Source: Schistocephalus solidus (Eukaryota; Platyhelminthes; Cestoda; Diphyllobothriidea; Diphyllobothriidae). Taken from it: 64,000 bases of DNA. The notes beneath the pieces are model-generated. The model saw only the letters and a list, made by a program, of their open reading frames with translations, did not search any database and was not told the origin of the DNA. Shown here piece by piece: positions 35,500 to 46,628 of the stretch. How positions within the stretch are numbered: the stretch's first letter is position 1; each line of letters begins with the position of its first letter. The translations under genes were made by a program, and so were the position numbers. The DNA lies in the NCBI GenBank assembly GCA_017591395.1, contig WEDG01000725.1, positions 186,001 to 250,000 on the forward strand. The letters run 5' to 3'.

Positions 35500-35580
35500 C
35501 ACTTCCGGTTCTGTTCGGTTATCTGCAGTGAGCCGACAAAGTCCTCCGAAACGTCAGCATAAGAATAAAATTGTTCCGTT
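35500..35580 (+). repeat. PLE-type 3' tail fragment
   Basis: TCCTCCGAAACGTCAGCATA followed by AGAATAAAATTGTTCCG. It matches 32775-32805 in GAAACGTCAGCA and AATAAAATT. No attached coding region was found. Confidence 0.45.
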
Positions 35581-37445
35581 GTCGAGGCAATCCATCGGCG
35601 ATGAAGATGGACCACATTTTCCTCAAGGAAAATGAAGGTAGAGTTAACAAAACGGCTAATTTTCAAGACGTGCTTGCGCTCTCCGAGGGAGTGTGTCAAA
35701 AGATGTTCTGGCAATATCTTGGTGTTGTAGACTTTCTTGAAATTGTGACCATTATTACGTGTGCATAACTTACCGGGGTGATAAGCAATCCGCGGTCAAC
35801 TCAAGTTCGCAAATGACCTCAGTGCTGACAGGCATGTCGATTTCAGGATCATTCGGCTACACAGTGACTCCAAAAAGATTAGACGACACAGGACTTAGCG
35901 ACAAAAACGCCTTTGATTCTTCTACTCTTTCTTCAGAGGACATATTGTTACTATCAAGCATACTACAGGACAGTATCTGCCCTCCACCTTATAAGAACTT
36001 CCTCACGGAGTTCAATTAAAAATTAGGTCAGAGTATCGCTTAATTAGTCGTCTTCGCGTCCTTTGATACTCTTGTCTAAAGATAGTTATCAATAATGCAA
36101 TAAATGCAAGCAGATATAAATCGATAACAAAAATACAGAATATGAGAGAGAGAGAGGTGAGAGATGTTTGTACGTGAGAGCGCACACGTTTGCGTCACAG
36201 CGAGATTATGGAGTGCATTAACGCGCTAGGGAAGTGCCTGCGTGACTAAATACTACCAACCAATCAGAAGCGAGATTACGTCAGGGAGGGAACCAATGAC
36301 ATGTCGACGGCTCTTATGGCGAAAATTCGCTATTCGCGATATCGCCTCTATATACTCTTGCAACTAGGGAGAACGCTGTGAGCAATACCCAATTGTATTA
36401 TAAGCATATCTTTTGTATAATGTATTCTAGTACAGTTTTTATGGTAATTTGTTTTTATTTACCAGACAAAGGCAGCAAAACATGGAATTTCAAATGCTTT
36501 CATCACATTCCGCATTCTGTTAGTTAACCCTGTCTTATGTTCACCTCTTGGAAATGAAAGTTCGTTCATGTACGTCGAACATTGGGAAGGAGTAAGGGTT
36601 GGCAGAGTCTATAAGATCTCGTCACCACCAGATGTTCATCCGCATAGTTGAGATGAAGGAGATGAGCTCACTGGAAGAAAGGTCTAATTACCCTCAACCC
36701 TCAGATTCGGGCTCAATTATATATGCAAAGACAACGATGGCTCCAGCTCCTTCCCAACGGCTTATATTTTTGCTTGTTTAAGTTCTGCGAATATTTCCAT
36801 GTTAAACGTAAAAATTGAAATCGGCAAACACGTGTTTTCGGTACCTCATTTCATTGGAAGGTAACTCAAAATATGAGGTGTTGACAGAATTTAAAGATGT
36901 CTACTTGTCGATATTGATCGGTGGCACACCTACATGGCGATTTTGACGTGTAGTGGGCATTGGGACGTAATGGCGGGAGGGAGGATTAATTATGGGAAGT
37001 AAACATCACTGTCAAGTACGCGGAGTGAACAACTGTTATCAGGGAGTGGGAACGTCGCGTGAACACCACCTGAAGTGTTTGTGGGTCACAGAAGTGAGAG
37101 CGCTTGTACCAGCAACTTCTGACAACACAGTCCTGGGTCTCTTAGCCGTGTATCCACTGCGTCGGCTGTCACTCACAGCAGTTGGTGTAGGTCTTTGGAG
37201 AAATTGGCTGGTGTTCGGTAGACAACCTAAATGGCTTCTTCGGGATCAACGCGGTGTTTAGTATCAGCTAGATGGGTGAAAATAGAACTCAAGATTGATC
37301 TTGTTTCATATGTATCTAGCCAGGAGGGTATGTGTTCCCATACCCTCTTTTCCAGGTGCCTCGTTGTACGGACTAATGAGCCCCGTAAAGCGATCAATGA
37401 GGACCTATCTATTATGGATGATATGTCCGATCGCGGTCAACATGA
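35581..37445. other. No recognisable gene; short (GA)n run
   Basis: A GA-rich run lies at 36143-36157. An 86-codon plus frame (35759-36019) is serine-rich without motif, and an 89-codon plus frame (36992-37261) is unrecognised. No transposon signature is seen. Confidence 0.4.
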
Positions 37446-37449
37446 CAAC

Positions 37450-37600
37450 AAGTCCTTAGCTCAATAGATAGAGCGTTGAAATTATAAACAAAGCTCGCAA
37501 TTTGGAGCCTTTAGGTGTTAACGTTGTATTGTGCTCGCTGATGATGGCTTAGAAGCCCAAAGTGATCATTCCAGTCACTCTTAGCATTCTCGACAATTGG
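37450..37600 (+). mobile_element. tRNA-derived SINE fragment
   Basis: TCCTTAGCTCAATAGATAGA with GCGTTGAAATTATAAAC is a tRNA-like D-arm and anticodon region. A weak B box lies near TTTGGAGCCTTTAGG, and the body CGCTGATGATGGCTTAGAAGCC is the conserved SINE body. It is a single diverged copy, just upstream of PLE-B. Confidence 0.65.
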
Positions 37601-37744
37601 AAAACGTAAATCAGATCACTTGGAAAATAAATTTATTCGCCTGATTTTTCGAGGAGTTATTGAAAGACCTTAAAGGAATAAAATTAATTTCTGGCTTGCT
37701 GGCTAAATCCTTGAAGCAGGAAGAACCTACGATTGCCAAAATAT

Positions 37745-38395
37745 ACAGACTTATTTAAGTTCACAAAAGTGACATTCCGCTGCGACCGATAGCCTCCTTA
37801 ATCGGTGCATCAAACTCCTACAGACTCCTACAGACCTGCTCAATCTACAGATGTCCTCGATATTTGCCTAAAAAAATCAAACTTTGCTTTGCTGAAAACT
37901 ATTATCGACAACCATAAGGTGCCCTAGGGGTCGCCAATATCCGTTTTTTGGCGAGTTTGAGATACAGAAACTAGAGGCTACAGTTCTCCCCATAGTTAAC
38001 TCGAGATTGTGGCTACGCTACGTAGACGATACATTAGGTATCGTCAAAAGCGATCAACTTGAACCACTCAACAAAAACCGGAACTCCACGTTCCCATTAA
38101 TTCAATTTAACCTCGAAACCGAAGTTGATGAACGACTCCCTTTCTTAGATGTCCTCGTACATAGGAAGACAGACGTTTCAACTACACACCGAAATCTATC
38201 ATCTGATGTCGTCTTACATTTTGGGAGTGAACCACATCAATGTCTCACAATCGAAGCTTTGTTTACAGCTTGTTAACTCGAGCAAAATCTCACTATTCCT
38301 ATGAAGAAACTTTTTGAACAGAAAGGAAATACCTTTTCAAACTATTTTCCAAAAACAGATATCCTCCTGACATTGTCGGTCGATGCGTGCGACGA
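37745..38395 (+). pseudogene. PLE-B reverse transcriptase, frameshifted
   Basis: Visible motifs in order are HKSDIPLRPIASLIGA (fingers, about 37762-37810), LDICLKKSNF, GSPIS (motif B, about 37930) after a stop where KGxPM is expected, then LWLRYVDDTLGIVKSDQL (motif C at about 38010-38060). PFLDVLVHRKTD, LHFGSEPHQCLTIEALFTA and RYPPDIVGRCVRRQQ follow. The catalytic Asp pair of YVDDT is intact, but the motif A region is missing or unrecognisable (about 37850) and at least three frame changes are present. This is the telomerase-related RT that defines PLEs. Confidence 0.8.
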
Positions 38396-38439
38396 CAACA
38401 GTTCAAATAAAAAAGGTACTTCCAGTGCTACGACCCCTT

Positions 38440-38930
38440 AGGTGTCGAAAGCAACAAACTGGCGAGCCCTTCCGTATGTAAAGAATGAATTTAAGCTCGT
38501 CGAAAGACATCTCATGATACACCATATTAAAATAGCGTGCAAACCTATAACAACTTTTCGCACCCAGCCTGTACACCCGAAGGACAGGGTTGGCTATTTC
38601 AAACAGAAAACAATCGCCTACAAAATACCGTGTACCAGTTTTGATGCAGTCTATTGTGGTCAAACCGGTATAGTTGTATCCACCCGTTTAAGTTGACATC
38701 AGTTAGCGGTGAGAAAACGATACCCCCCATTCCAGGTAGCCATGCACACACTGGACACAGGACACCTGTTTGCATGAGAGGATACCCACATCGTTGGCGC
38801 CTGTTCAACAAGGAAGGACCGCAACTTCCTGATGGCAATGCACTCAAACGAGGCGTGTATTAACAGGAATATTGATTTGGATGTCAATAAAAAATTTCTC
38901 AAGGTTAAGAGGAAGCGAACACAGTGACTT
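38440..38930 (+). pseudogene. PLE-B GIY-YIG endonuclease, decayed
   Basis: The linker reads NWRALPYVKNEFKLVERHL then HIKIACKPITTFRTQ. The nuclease core is RVGYFKQKTIAYKIPCTSFD, AVYCGQTG and STRL (catalytic Arg). A stop follows, then HQLAVRKRYP and, across another shift, TLDTGHLFA, a GACSTRKDR segment, NEACINRNIDLD and KKFLKVKRKR. The second Cys of the usual C-X2-C is Phe. Overall length agrees with the intact family organisation, but lesions exclude activity. Confidence 0.75.
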
Positions 38931-39154
38931 TCGCCCGGATGAATTAAATTAGTGGATGCTTATTGGCTCAAACTATAGCCAACTGCAGAATCGTATGTTA
39001 GGCATTGTTTAAGGTTAACTGTTTTGTGTACAACACGATTTGTGTGTAGATGAACTGGAGTAACAGCCTCAAACATTTACATATTAAAGCTATTTTTATC
39101 TCAAACAAATTCAGTTTAATTTAATATATACAGTGGTAAGAAGGAGGAGGCTAA

Positions 39155-39695
39155 GAACTTGCCTGCCCTTTTTGAAGCCATCTGTTTTCCAAAGCCCTTT
39201 ATACGCAAGTGTCTAAGGAAGCCAACATTGAGCAATCGAAAGCAGAGGACCCGAAAACCTGGCTCACAATCCCTAATTTTGAAAAGGGATCAGAGGCCAC
39301 CGCAAGAATCCTGAAACATTTTGGGATCGGTGTGGCTCATAAGCCTGAAGAACACAACCGTTACCAATGACAGAACAATCAGCAGTGGTCTACAGCCTAC
39401 CATGCTGCAACTGTGATGTGAGGTACAAGATTGCATGAAAACCAGCTTGCAATCTACCGAAAGGATAAGCTGTCTATGGTCTATAGCCATACACAACAAA
39501 AGAACCCCAGTTTCATCTTTGAGAAAGCGAGAGTAATCGGCCGAGCCAACGATAAGATGGCCAGACTGCCGCTCGAACGTTGGTCCTCCACGGGCACACT
39601 CAACAGAGTCATAGACTTGTATCCCGCCTACCAGGCGATACGCACAAGGCTCGAGTCAGTTCAGGCAGGGGCAGTCGAGCAAAAGCAAGCATAGC
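39155..39695 (+). pseudogene. PLE-C RT C-terminus and GIY-YIG endonuclease, decayed
   Basis: PKPFIRKCLRKPTLSNRK matches the end of the RT thumb. The linker shows ILKHFGIGVAHKPE. The nuclease start AVVYSLPCCNCDVRYK has the Cys pair and is followed by a stop. It then runs HENQLAIYRKDKLSMVYSH, FIFEKARVIGRANDKMARL, RWSSTGTLNRVIDLYPAYQA and IRTRLESVQAGA in an 87-codon frame (39431-39694). The His-Glu-His and Arg-Val segments are in expected order. The YxGxTG half of the GIY-YIG core is lost. Confidence 0.75.
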
Positions 39696-40005
39696 AGACA
39701 ACGGATGCCAGAGAAAAAGAAGAGAGGAGCCGGCGGGAGGCCACATGACCGGCGTGGAACGCCAACTCACAATCACGCCCATGAGGCTGAAATCAACTCA
39801 AGCGGCCGTCAAAGACTGATCAGTCCAAGGCTGGCGAGGGACAGGCCACTATGCGCGCTGACTTGCCAAAAAATACCACGGCAGCAAAAGGAACAAATGT
39901 CACGCGATTGGAGAGGTTAATCCTAATCAGCACCGAGCAGGCAGGTCAAAGTTTGTACTCTAAGCAGGGATATAATCAAAAACGTTTTGGGAAACAATAA
40001 AAAAA
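39155..40005 (+). mobile_element. Penelope-like element C, 3' fragment
   Basis: Contains the RT C-terminus/linker, the nuclease and a long arginine-rich C-terminal extension, followed by a probable 3' end with GGGAAACAATAAAAAAACTT at 39988-40007. It is 5'-truncated at about 39155 and on the plus strand. Sequence differs clearly from PLE-B and PLE-D, which share more with each other. Confidence 0.7.
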
Positions 40006-40389
40006 CTTTATAAGGTAAATTTTCGAACCAATATAAATTTTAGGTTAGTTAGCTGGCACCTATTTCAGTACGAGGTTGTTGAAAGGGTCGCAGGTAATAG
40101 TTTCCGAGTAAAGTGCCTTTGTACCTTTTAAATTTTGGAACGGCTACACTCGGTCATAAAACCAAAACATTGACAGCAATATTCAAGAATGGGAAGGACA
40201 AGCATTTAATAAAGTCTTAATTTTATTTCAGGAAGATAGAAATTATAATAGATAAAGCCACAAATCTGGGCAGCTTTGGCCGTAATTCTATCAGGATGAG
40301 GCGACAGATCTAAATTATTAGTGTAGTTTTAACTATCGTCCTTGATGATGGAACATTCATTCATAGGGTTACTTTGTAAAATAACTAGA

Positions 40390-41300
40390 TGTCGTAGTCT
40401 GTCAAGCCCGAAGCACACGTAACGACACATGGAAGTTGAGAATTCTATTTGTCACGTTGAGCTCCATGCATGAACTCCATGAGCTCCTTGGGCCGATGAT
40501 TTAGAGAAGGAATATATGCATTCAAGTTCATCCGAATAAATAAAAGATTGTGATTGTTTAACTGTAGCTGAAATTTCATTAATGTAAAAGCAAAAATAAA
40601 GAGAACCTAGCACGGTGCCTTGAAGGACACCAGCTGAAAATAAGATCCCCACTTAGACCTTTTCTTTACAATTAGTGAGATATGACGTAATGAAATCGTT
40701 AAGGGGACTACGAAGACTTAAAGATTCTAACTTAACTATGATTCTCCTATGGGGCACTTTATAAAAGGCCTTCGTAAGATCAACATAGATAACGACCACA
40801 GCACGATGATCATTACGAAGAGATGCTCATAGATTAAGAAAAGAAATGTGACATGTTTCAAAAGAGTAATCAGATAGGAAGAAGTGTTAGGAAGTGCTAA
40901 GAAGTTGATTGGTTATGTTAAAATCTGTAATTTGCACAGCAATTAGTTTTTCAAACAGTTTAGCGAGATAAGGTGATTTATGAAACGGCGATAATTTTGA
41001 ATATTGAAGCATGAGCTAGATTTAAAGACTAGAATAATAATACAGGTATTTCCAATAATCAGGAAAGAAACCATTCTTGAGAAAAACAGAGAACACTTTG
41101 CTCAGAAAAGGAGGGAAAATCACTTTGCTGTTTACTAAGGGAATTCGGGATGTTGTCGGTTTCCAACTGAGTGGGATCGATTAATTTGGCTTATCTGTTT
41201 CTGAATATTTGTAGGAACGAAATCAATATGAGTGAGCACTCGGGAGACGTCAGGGGATCGAATCGATGGATAGTTGCAATCGCGTAAGGGTGAAATGGCT
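40390..41300 (-). pseudogene. CR1/jockey-like LINE reverse transcriptase fragment
   Basis: On the minus strand from about 41240: THIDFVPTNIQKQISQINRS, VFLKNGFFPDYWKY, FEKLIAVQITDFNITNQLLS and FFLSDYSFETCHISFLNL. Motif A is VVVIYVDLTKAFYKVPHRRI, and LNDFITSYL follows. After a stop come motif B GVLQGTVLGSLYFCFYINE and a degraded motif C (IYSDELE in place of YADDL). The copy is 3'-truncated near 40390. Its first 350 bp match 42870-43300, so two copies of one family lie close together. Lesions include stops near 41030, 40905 and 40655. Confidence 0.8.
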
Positions 41301-41624
41301 TTGGGAGATTTAGCGCAATTCTACCATGTCCATGACGATTTCTACGGTCCTTTGCTCGTTCGACCCTAAGCGAACGGATGTTGTCTGCGAAGGTTTCCTT
41401 TGTCTAGCATCCTTGACGGTTACGCTTATAGCCAGTCGGTACGCATTGAGATGACACCTGCGGTGCTGAAAAGTAGCCTCTGTCGTAATATGATTTTTTC
41501 CACGACGAGGAGCGTTTTGAACCCTCATACGTTCTCATCAGCATGTCGGTTCAACGTAACGCGTATGTTTTTCTCTCAGGAGCGACAGATTTTGTCTCCT
41601 TAAAAAATCTACAACCCCTATGCA

Positions 41625-42650
41625 AGATATTAAGTTATTTATTTGTTGCCAGTTTAAAGGCAAGGTCACAAGAGAGGGTCACAGTAGAGGGTCGAGCTGA
41701 CAGTGAAAAAAACTCCTGATCGTTCTTTTCAAGTGTTTTCAGGAGAAAAAAAACTGCAGCTTATTGAGAGATTAAAGTTCAGGACAGGGAAGCGTTGACA
41801 CAGGTGCACGGTGAAGTACTTTTCCTTTCACTGTTACTTGCAACAGCTGTCGACTGAGAAATAAGCCGATTGAGGTCTACAGAGCCAGAAATATTGCCCT
41901 CAGCATGAAGTCCGGCACAGGATTCAGAGTTTCTGAACGCCATCAGAACGAAGGAGATCTTCACCAGAGTCAGTACCCAACATTTTCTGGAAGGTGTCCT
42001 GAATGTAGAAAACTAATGACCACTCTCGTAAACAAGGGATAGCTCTGCTGAATTTTGATACTTCTAGGTAGCTTATTCCAGATTGCTATAGCGTTTACCG
42101 AAAAAAAACTGTCGGTATCTAACAGTGCGTGCCAAAGGAAGAAATAAAAATACATCTCGATGACTGGTGCGCCGAGAGTGGTCGAGGTGCCTCAGAGATG
42201 TAAGGGGGTTACATGTACGACTGTTTAGTAGTTTAAACAGTAAAAATAGTCCCTTTTGTAATCTACGAAGCCATAGCGGGTCAAGGCTGAGAGTGGTCGA
42301 ACTGCCTCAGAGATGTAAGGGGGTTAAAGGTACAACTGTCTAACAGTTTAAACAGTAAAAATAGTCCCTTCCGTAACCCGCGACGTCACAACGGGTCGAG
42401 GCTTGTAAGCTCACAGCGTTGTTGGTAGTACAGATTTCTTTGTTCTGAAGAGAAAAAGCTTTTTTTAAAGAAGGGCTGGACCGATTCTTTCTTATTCCGT
42501 TCACTAGCGCGCAGAAGGCTAAACAAAAACGAGCAGTATTCCAGACTAAATCTGACATACATTTTATAAAAACTGATTCAAATATTGACGGTTTTAAAAT
42601 TTCTGAGAATAAACCCAGTAGTTTGGCTTGCTTTTGAGACACTCACCGCA
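41625..42650 (-). pseudogene. CR1-like LINE RT thumb, C-terminal region and 3' end
   Basis: Reading through frame changes on the minus strand: QAKLLGLFS, MYVRFSLEYCSFLFSLLRAS, QPFFKKSFFSSEQRN, CELTSLDPLWLRRLQKGLFL and LFKLLNSRTCNPLTSLRHLD. Then come FLFLPLARTVRYRQFFFGKR and, in the next frame, NAIAIWNKLPRSIKIQQSYP. This is the standard order of the LINE region after the RT palm. The 3' part down to about 41625 is untranslated. A 115-bp duplication (42174-42405) interrupts it. It may belong to the same insertion as 42870-44245, with the palm deleted. Confidence 0.75.
42174..42405. repeat. 115-bp tandem duplication inside the LINE
   Basis: Two adjacent copies begin GAGTGGTCGA at 42176 and 42291. 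Each contains CTCAGAGATGTAAGGGGGTT and GTTTAAACAGTAAAAATAGT. The unit corresponds to the coding segment around LLFKLLNS of the LINE, so part of the protein is duplicated. The second copy differs from the first by several substitutions. Confidence 0.85.
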
Positions 42651-42659
42651 CAGTGCTCT

Positions 42660-42862
42660 GACAGATATTTCACTTCCATAAAAATGCCCAATGAGGTTTT
42701 TCACTGTCTGCTCTTGTATCACACTTGTGTCAATTGTCGTTGAAAATAGCTGAACTACTATTCAAAGTTAACTATACATGATATTCCACCCGTTTTAATT
42801 TATTTTCTCCAATGACAATGCCCTTTCAGGTACTCAAATAAAACATCTATCTATCTACCTAT
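42660..42862 (+). mobile_element. Possible 5'-truncated retroposon tail in opposite orientation
   Basis: Ends on the plus strand with AATAAAACATCTATCTATCT, a polyadenylation-like signal followed by an (ATCT)n tract as seen at CR1-type 3' ends. It separates two minus-strand LINE pieces. The body has no recognisable protein. It could be a short insertion or a rearrangement product. Confidence 0.35.
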
Positions 42863-42869
42863 ATAGGAA

Positions 42870-44245
42870 CACTTTCCTCAGCACAGGGGGAAAAGCAGGT
42901 AGCTGTTTGAATAGGAAATTTGGGATGTTTTCGGTTCAAAATCAGTGTGATTGATTAACTTGCCTTATCTGTTTCTGAAAATTTGTAGGAACGAAATCAA
43001 TGTGAGTGAGCAAATCATGAGATGGCAGGTGGGTCGAAGGGAGGGGAATTGTTTCGAGGGTAATATGTTTGGAAAAGAAGGAATTTAAAAATTCTGCTTG
43101 GTCCAAATCCTCTGTTATGAAATTTTAATTGAAATCGAGTAACGGCGGAATGACTTTGTGAGATGACGCGGAAGATTGGAGGCGGAACACTTGCGCAACA
43201 GCTCTGGAAGTATTATCAACGCTAATTGCTAGAGATTCCCTCGCACGAAGCTTTTTCAAATATTTGTGTGATCCTTAAATGGACCGATACCGAACTTATG
43301 GACGGATCCTTAAGCTGATTTGGTTAGTTTTAAGCCGATTTTAAAGAATGTCTGGCACCGTGGAAGAAACACCGTTTGATATAAAGGCCTTCGTGGAATG
43401 AAATTGAGGAGGTCTTCTGTTAGGCCTTGCAATGTATCGTGGAAAAAACTTGGATTGCTATTCGAAAAAAAGCGTAGCTACTCCAGAGTGCTTGTAAAAT
43501 TGTTTAATAATATTTTTGTTAACACGAGCAAAGTCAAAACAGGTACATTTTATTTCTGGCTTTACAGAGGAGCTGACTGTAAAACAACAATGGATTAATG
43601 CGTGATCACTTGTATAAAAGGTTTTGATGAAAATTCATAAGCAAAAGATGGACGCAATTAGTAAAAATTAAATCTAAAATACTATTTTTTTCTAGTCACT
43701 GAACTGACTAATTGAGACATGTTTAAAAAACAAATCGTGTTCAACAATTTCTTAAATGTTGACGGAGAACTATGTGCACGCCAGTCGATTTCTGACAAAT
43801 TAAAATATCTTACGATTATTTTGACATCAAACGGAACATCTGTAACTTTTTCAAAGAGTTCAGAGAGCTGACTTTCATTGCGGAATAACAAGGAGGATTA
43901 TAGATACAGCCAATTATGGCTTTTTTTCTTGTGCGGGAGGACGACTAAAATAAAACATGTATTTCCGGAAAACGACGAAATGCTAATCTCGTAAGGGGAA
44001 TGTGCAAAAGACGATCTATCGTGAAGAAGACAACCACCGTCACGTTTTTCAACGTGGTCTTGTCGATATAAATTAAATTTTCTCAAGCGAGAGTGAAGTC
44101 TGAAATTAGACCATGAGCCAAAGATTCTGTGACGCATATAATATCATGGTCAAACTCAAAAGCTACAGTTTCCTAGCTCAGTCATCTTCTTAATGACTGA
44201 CCTCGCGTTGAGTGCAACTATACTGAGTGTATTTGTGGAACGAGG
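42870..44245 (-). pseudogene. CR1/jockey-like LINE endonuclease and start of RT
   Basis: On the minus strand: TLSIVALNARSVIKKMTEL, then in another frame FEFDHDIICVTESLAHGLIS, YIDKTTLKN, IGCIYNPPCYSA, DVKIIVRYFNLSEIDWRAHS (catalytic GDFN altered to RYFN), ICFLNMSQLVSSVTRKK and SDHALIHCCF. The EN-RT linker has SLAISVDNTSRAVAQVFRLQ, and the RT begins with AEFLNSFFSKHITLE and HIDFVPTNFQKQIRQVNQSH. The order is that of the AP endonuclease of the CR1/jockey group followed by RT. Multiple frameshifts and stops are present. It stops abruptly at 42870, before the RT palm. Confidence 0.8.
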
Positions 44246-46200
44246 AATACGCTCATTAGTCTTAATAAAAAGGGAAGACTTAGTGGTGGAGAACTAAACC
44301 GTAGGGAGGAAGGTGCGGGCGGAAAGTAAAATTGCTGCGGTCTACAATTAGCTAAGCTATTACTGTTAACTAAATTAGCATTATTGCAGAGAAACATATT
44401 TGGGTAGTATCCATTTAGATTAAGTCTATTTTCTGCGTAAAGGAAAATAGGAGAAGGCCGTAAAAGAGTATTTTGAGGAATATTGGAATAATATGGGGGA
44501 GAATTAGCTTTGAAAATGGAACAAATTGTTTTGGAAAACTGTTACCATAAGCGGTAGAGTTAATAAATTGGGGAGCCTGAGAAGTTGTTCGGTTGGGATA
44601 ATTGCTAAGGAAATTTTGGATATGTCTAGAAGATGCTGGTGGGTAAGAAAGTTTCTCAACTGTAATCACAATTTTCGTTTTGGAACTTAAATAAGGAGCA
44701 TGCTTAGACTTGCCAGGAATATTGATAAGACCGGAGTGGATGACGTGGAATGGGAACGAGGCGGACTTGACCCAGTTTTTTGGACAAATTCAACATTAGA
44801 ATACAAGGAAAGCTACTTTGAAATAGATAACCAGTCGGTATTGGCACTAAAGATGGAGTCACCGACATAAAACGTGGGCTTAAGACATGGTTGATAGCTA
44901 CTGAGTTGGAATTTCCTATTCACAAGGTATAAGGCGTTAATGTATTCGTTGGAAGGAACGTTGGAGGTAAAGTTAAAAAAGGGTTCTTGAACCGGACACC
45001 AGAGAAGATTGTTTTGTACCGTCTCGTTGTGGTTTGCATAGCCATAAACAAACTTAAGGATACTATAACTGAGAGGCCGAAAACCTATGCGAAGGGGGAG
45101 ACACATTCCTTCGCTCCTTTCGGTGTAGGATCCCGACAAAGGAAACATTTTGCAACTTCTAGATAACGAGAAATGTAACCTCGTTGTGCAAAGATGGAGT
45201 TCACCTAGATTGGTGAATAAAGGGTGACTAATATAGGTGGAATTTTGCTACGTGTGGAGAGGCCTTTGGCTTCCGCAATTTTGTAGTTGAAGGCGCACGA
45301 TAACAGGAAGCCGACGTCAACGTCAAAAGGTCGTCTGTCTCCGAAAACATCTTTTAAAAGAAAATAAAAATTTAATTTTCTGTCGGTCTAATGTTTCACG
45401 GGCAACCAAATGGACAAGAGAGTCCTGACGCTGACATTACTGACAGGCAAGAGCAGAGATGTCACCGCCGAATAAGATCCCCAGTATAGAGAGAACTGAT
45501 CCAAACTTTAACATTAAATCATTACAATTTTGTAAACCAAAGGGATTAAGCTGCTTAGCTTTAAAAACTGGTTGCATATGCATAGCACTGCTGTGATTAC
45601 TAGATGCAACCAAGCAACGCTTTGTTTCAATGGCTGAGAGCTTGTGATGAGCTGCGATTGTCGTTCTCATTTTCGCTTGGAGGATGCTATAATTTGTAAA
45701 AATTTTGGTAAAAATCAGGGAAGATGATTTTACTGCGACAAGCAAACAAATCTTGCTATGAAATTTCAGCGATAATTTAATGGTTGTCAAAATATACACC
45801 GTTTGAGGACGTTAGGTTTCACAAAATACCAAATGCAGAATTCAATTGAACAATCAGCAGACAAAAACTAGCAAAACTCAAAAGGAGAATGACAAATGAG
45901 ATTCCAAACAGACAAGGTCTGTGCTCATGAAAAATGTGTTCCAAAAATTAAATGCTGTAGGGATTTATTTCCTAGAAAGGTTTTGTTGAATTAGGAGGAT
46001 TGCGAAGGAAATTTGTGTGTGTATAGTAAATGCTGGAGGGTTAGGAGATTTCCTGAACTGTTATGAGGTTTTTTGAATACGACATTAGCATAGGAAATAA
46101 TTGCATTCTTTTCGCTCAACGTAATCAACTTCTGTGTCAATTTGGTGTAACTTGCATCGCGAATGCGTCTGTAAGTGAAAGAAATGCTATCGTGCAAAGC
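44246..46200 (-). other. Probable 5' part of the CR1-like LINE (ORF1/linker), unrecognised
   Basis: Minus-strand frames continue upstream of the endonuclease without a clear break. One of 84 codons (44415-44669) is Asn/Pro/Ser-rich, and a segment RPSPIFLYAENRLNLNGYYP precedes the EN in about the same frame. Others are 44813-45148 (111 codons), 45437-45799 (120 codons) and 45991-46197. None shows an ORF1 zinc knuckle, coiled coil or other domain I recognise. Assignment to the LINE rests on position and strand only. Confidence 0.35.
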
Positions 46201-46530
46201 TTTTGTTAGTTATATTTACTGAAGGGAAGTGCTTGCATCAATCGGCATATCCATTAAGATGCCAAATTCAAAATCCGCAAACACAAATCCAAATTGGCAA
46301 GAAATATCATGACAGGAAACCAAACTGAACATAACACGTATTGGCGCACGCATCAACCAACCTTAGAATCTTCAGTTAAACACGGTTAATTAGTTAATTG
46401 TTTTTGTACACATCCCATTAACTGAAGACGAGTTTCTGCACAAGAATTGAAGATTCACGCATTAAAATTTATATTTCCCTAAAGGATATCATTACTTCTT
46501 ATCAGAGCTCTTAGGATAATGTATTTCAAT

Positions 46531-46546
46531 GCATATATATATATAT
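46531..46546. repeat. Short (AT)n tract at satellite left edge
   Basis: A run of alternating AT ends at 46546, exactly where the inverted satellite sequence starts. A similar tract at 47753-47770 marks the right edge. Confidence 0.85.
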
Positions 46547-46628
46547 GACAAAGACGTTATACCGTACTTCCGACATAGATACTAACTAAAAACCCAGACA
46601 TGTGTTTCGCCGAGGGTCAGAACCGAAA
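46546..46628 (-). repeat. Inverted satellite pieces at array left junction
   Basis: 46546-46610 is the near-perfect reverse complement of 46793-46857 inside the first unit (ACAAAGACGTTATACCGTAC at one end, ACGTGTTTCGCCG-like at the other). 46612-46628 (GGGTCAGAACCGAAAT) is the reverse complement of ATTTCGGTTCTGACCC found about 46958. Two non-adjacent parts of the unit are therefore joined in inverted orientation in front of the array. Confidence 0.85.

Larger units (their letters stand above)
37690..38930 (+). mobile_element. Penelope-like element B, 5'-truncated
   Basis: Plus-strand PLE remnant with RT from the finger region onward and a complete-length but decayed GIY-YIG region. The 5' third (N-terminal motif and part of the fingers) is missing. 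No clear 3' terminal module was identified after 38930. PLE-C lies about 220 bp downstream in the same orientation, but its sequence is clearly different, so they are separate insertions. Confidence 0.75.
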
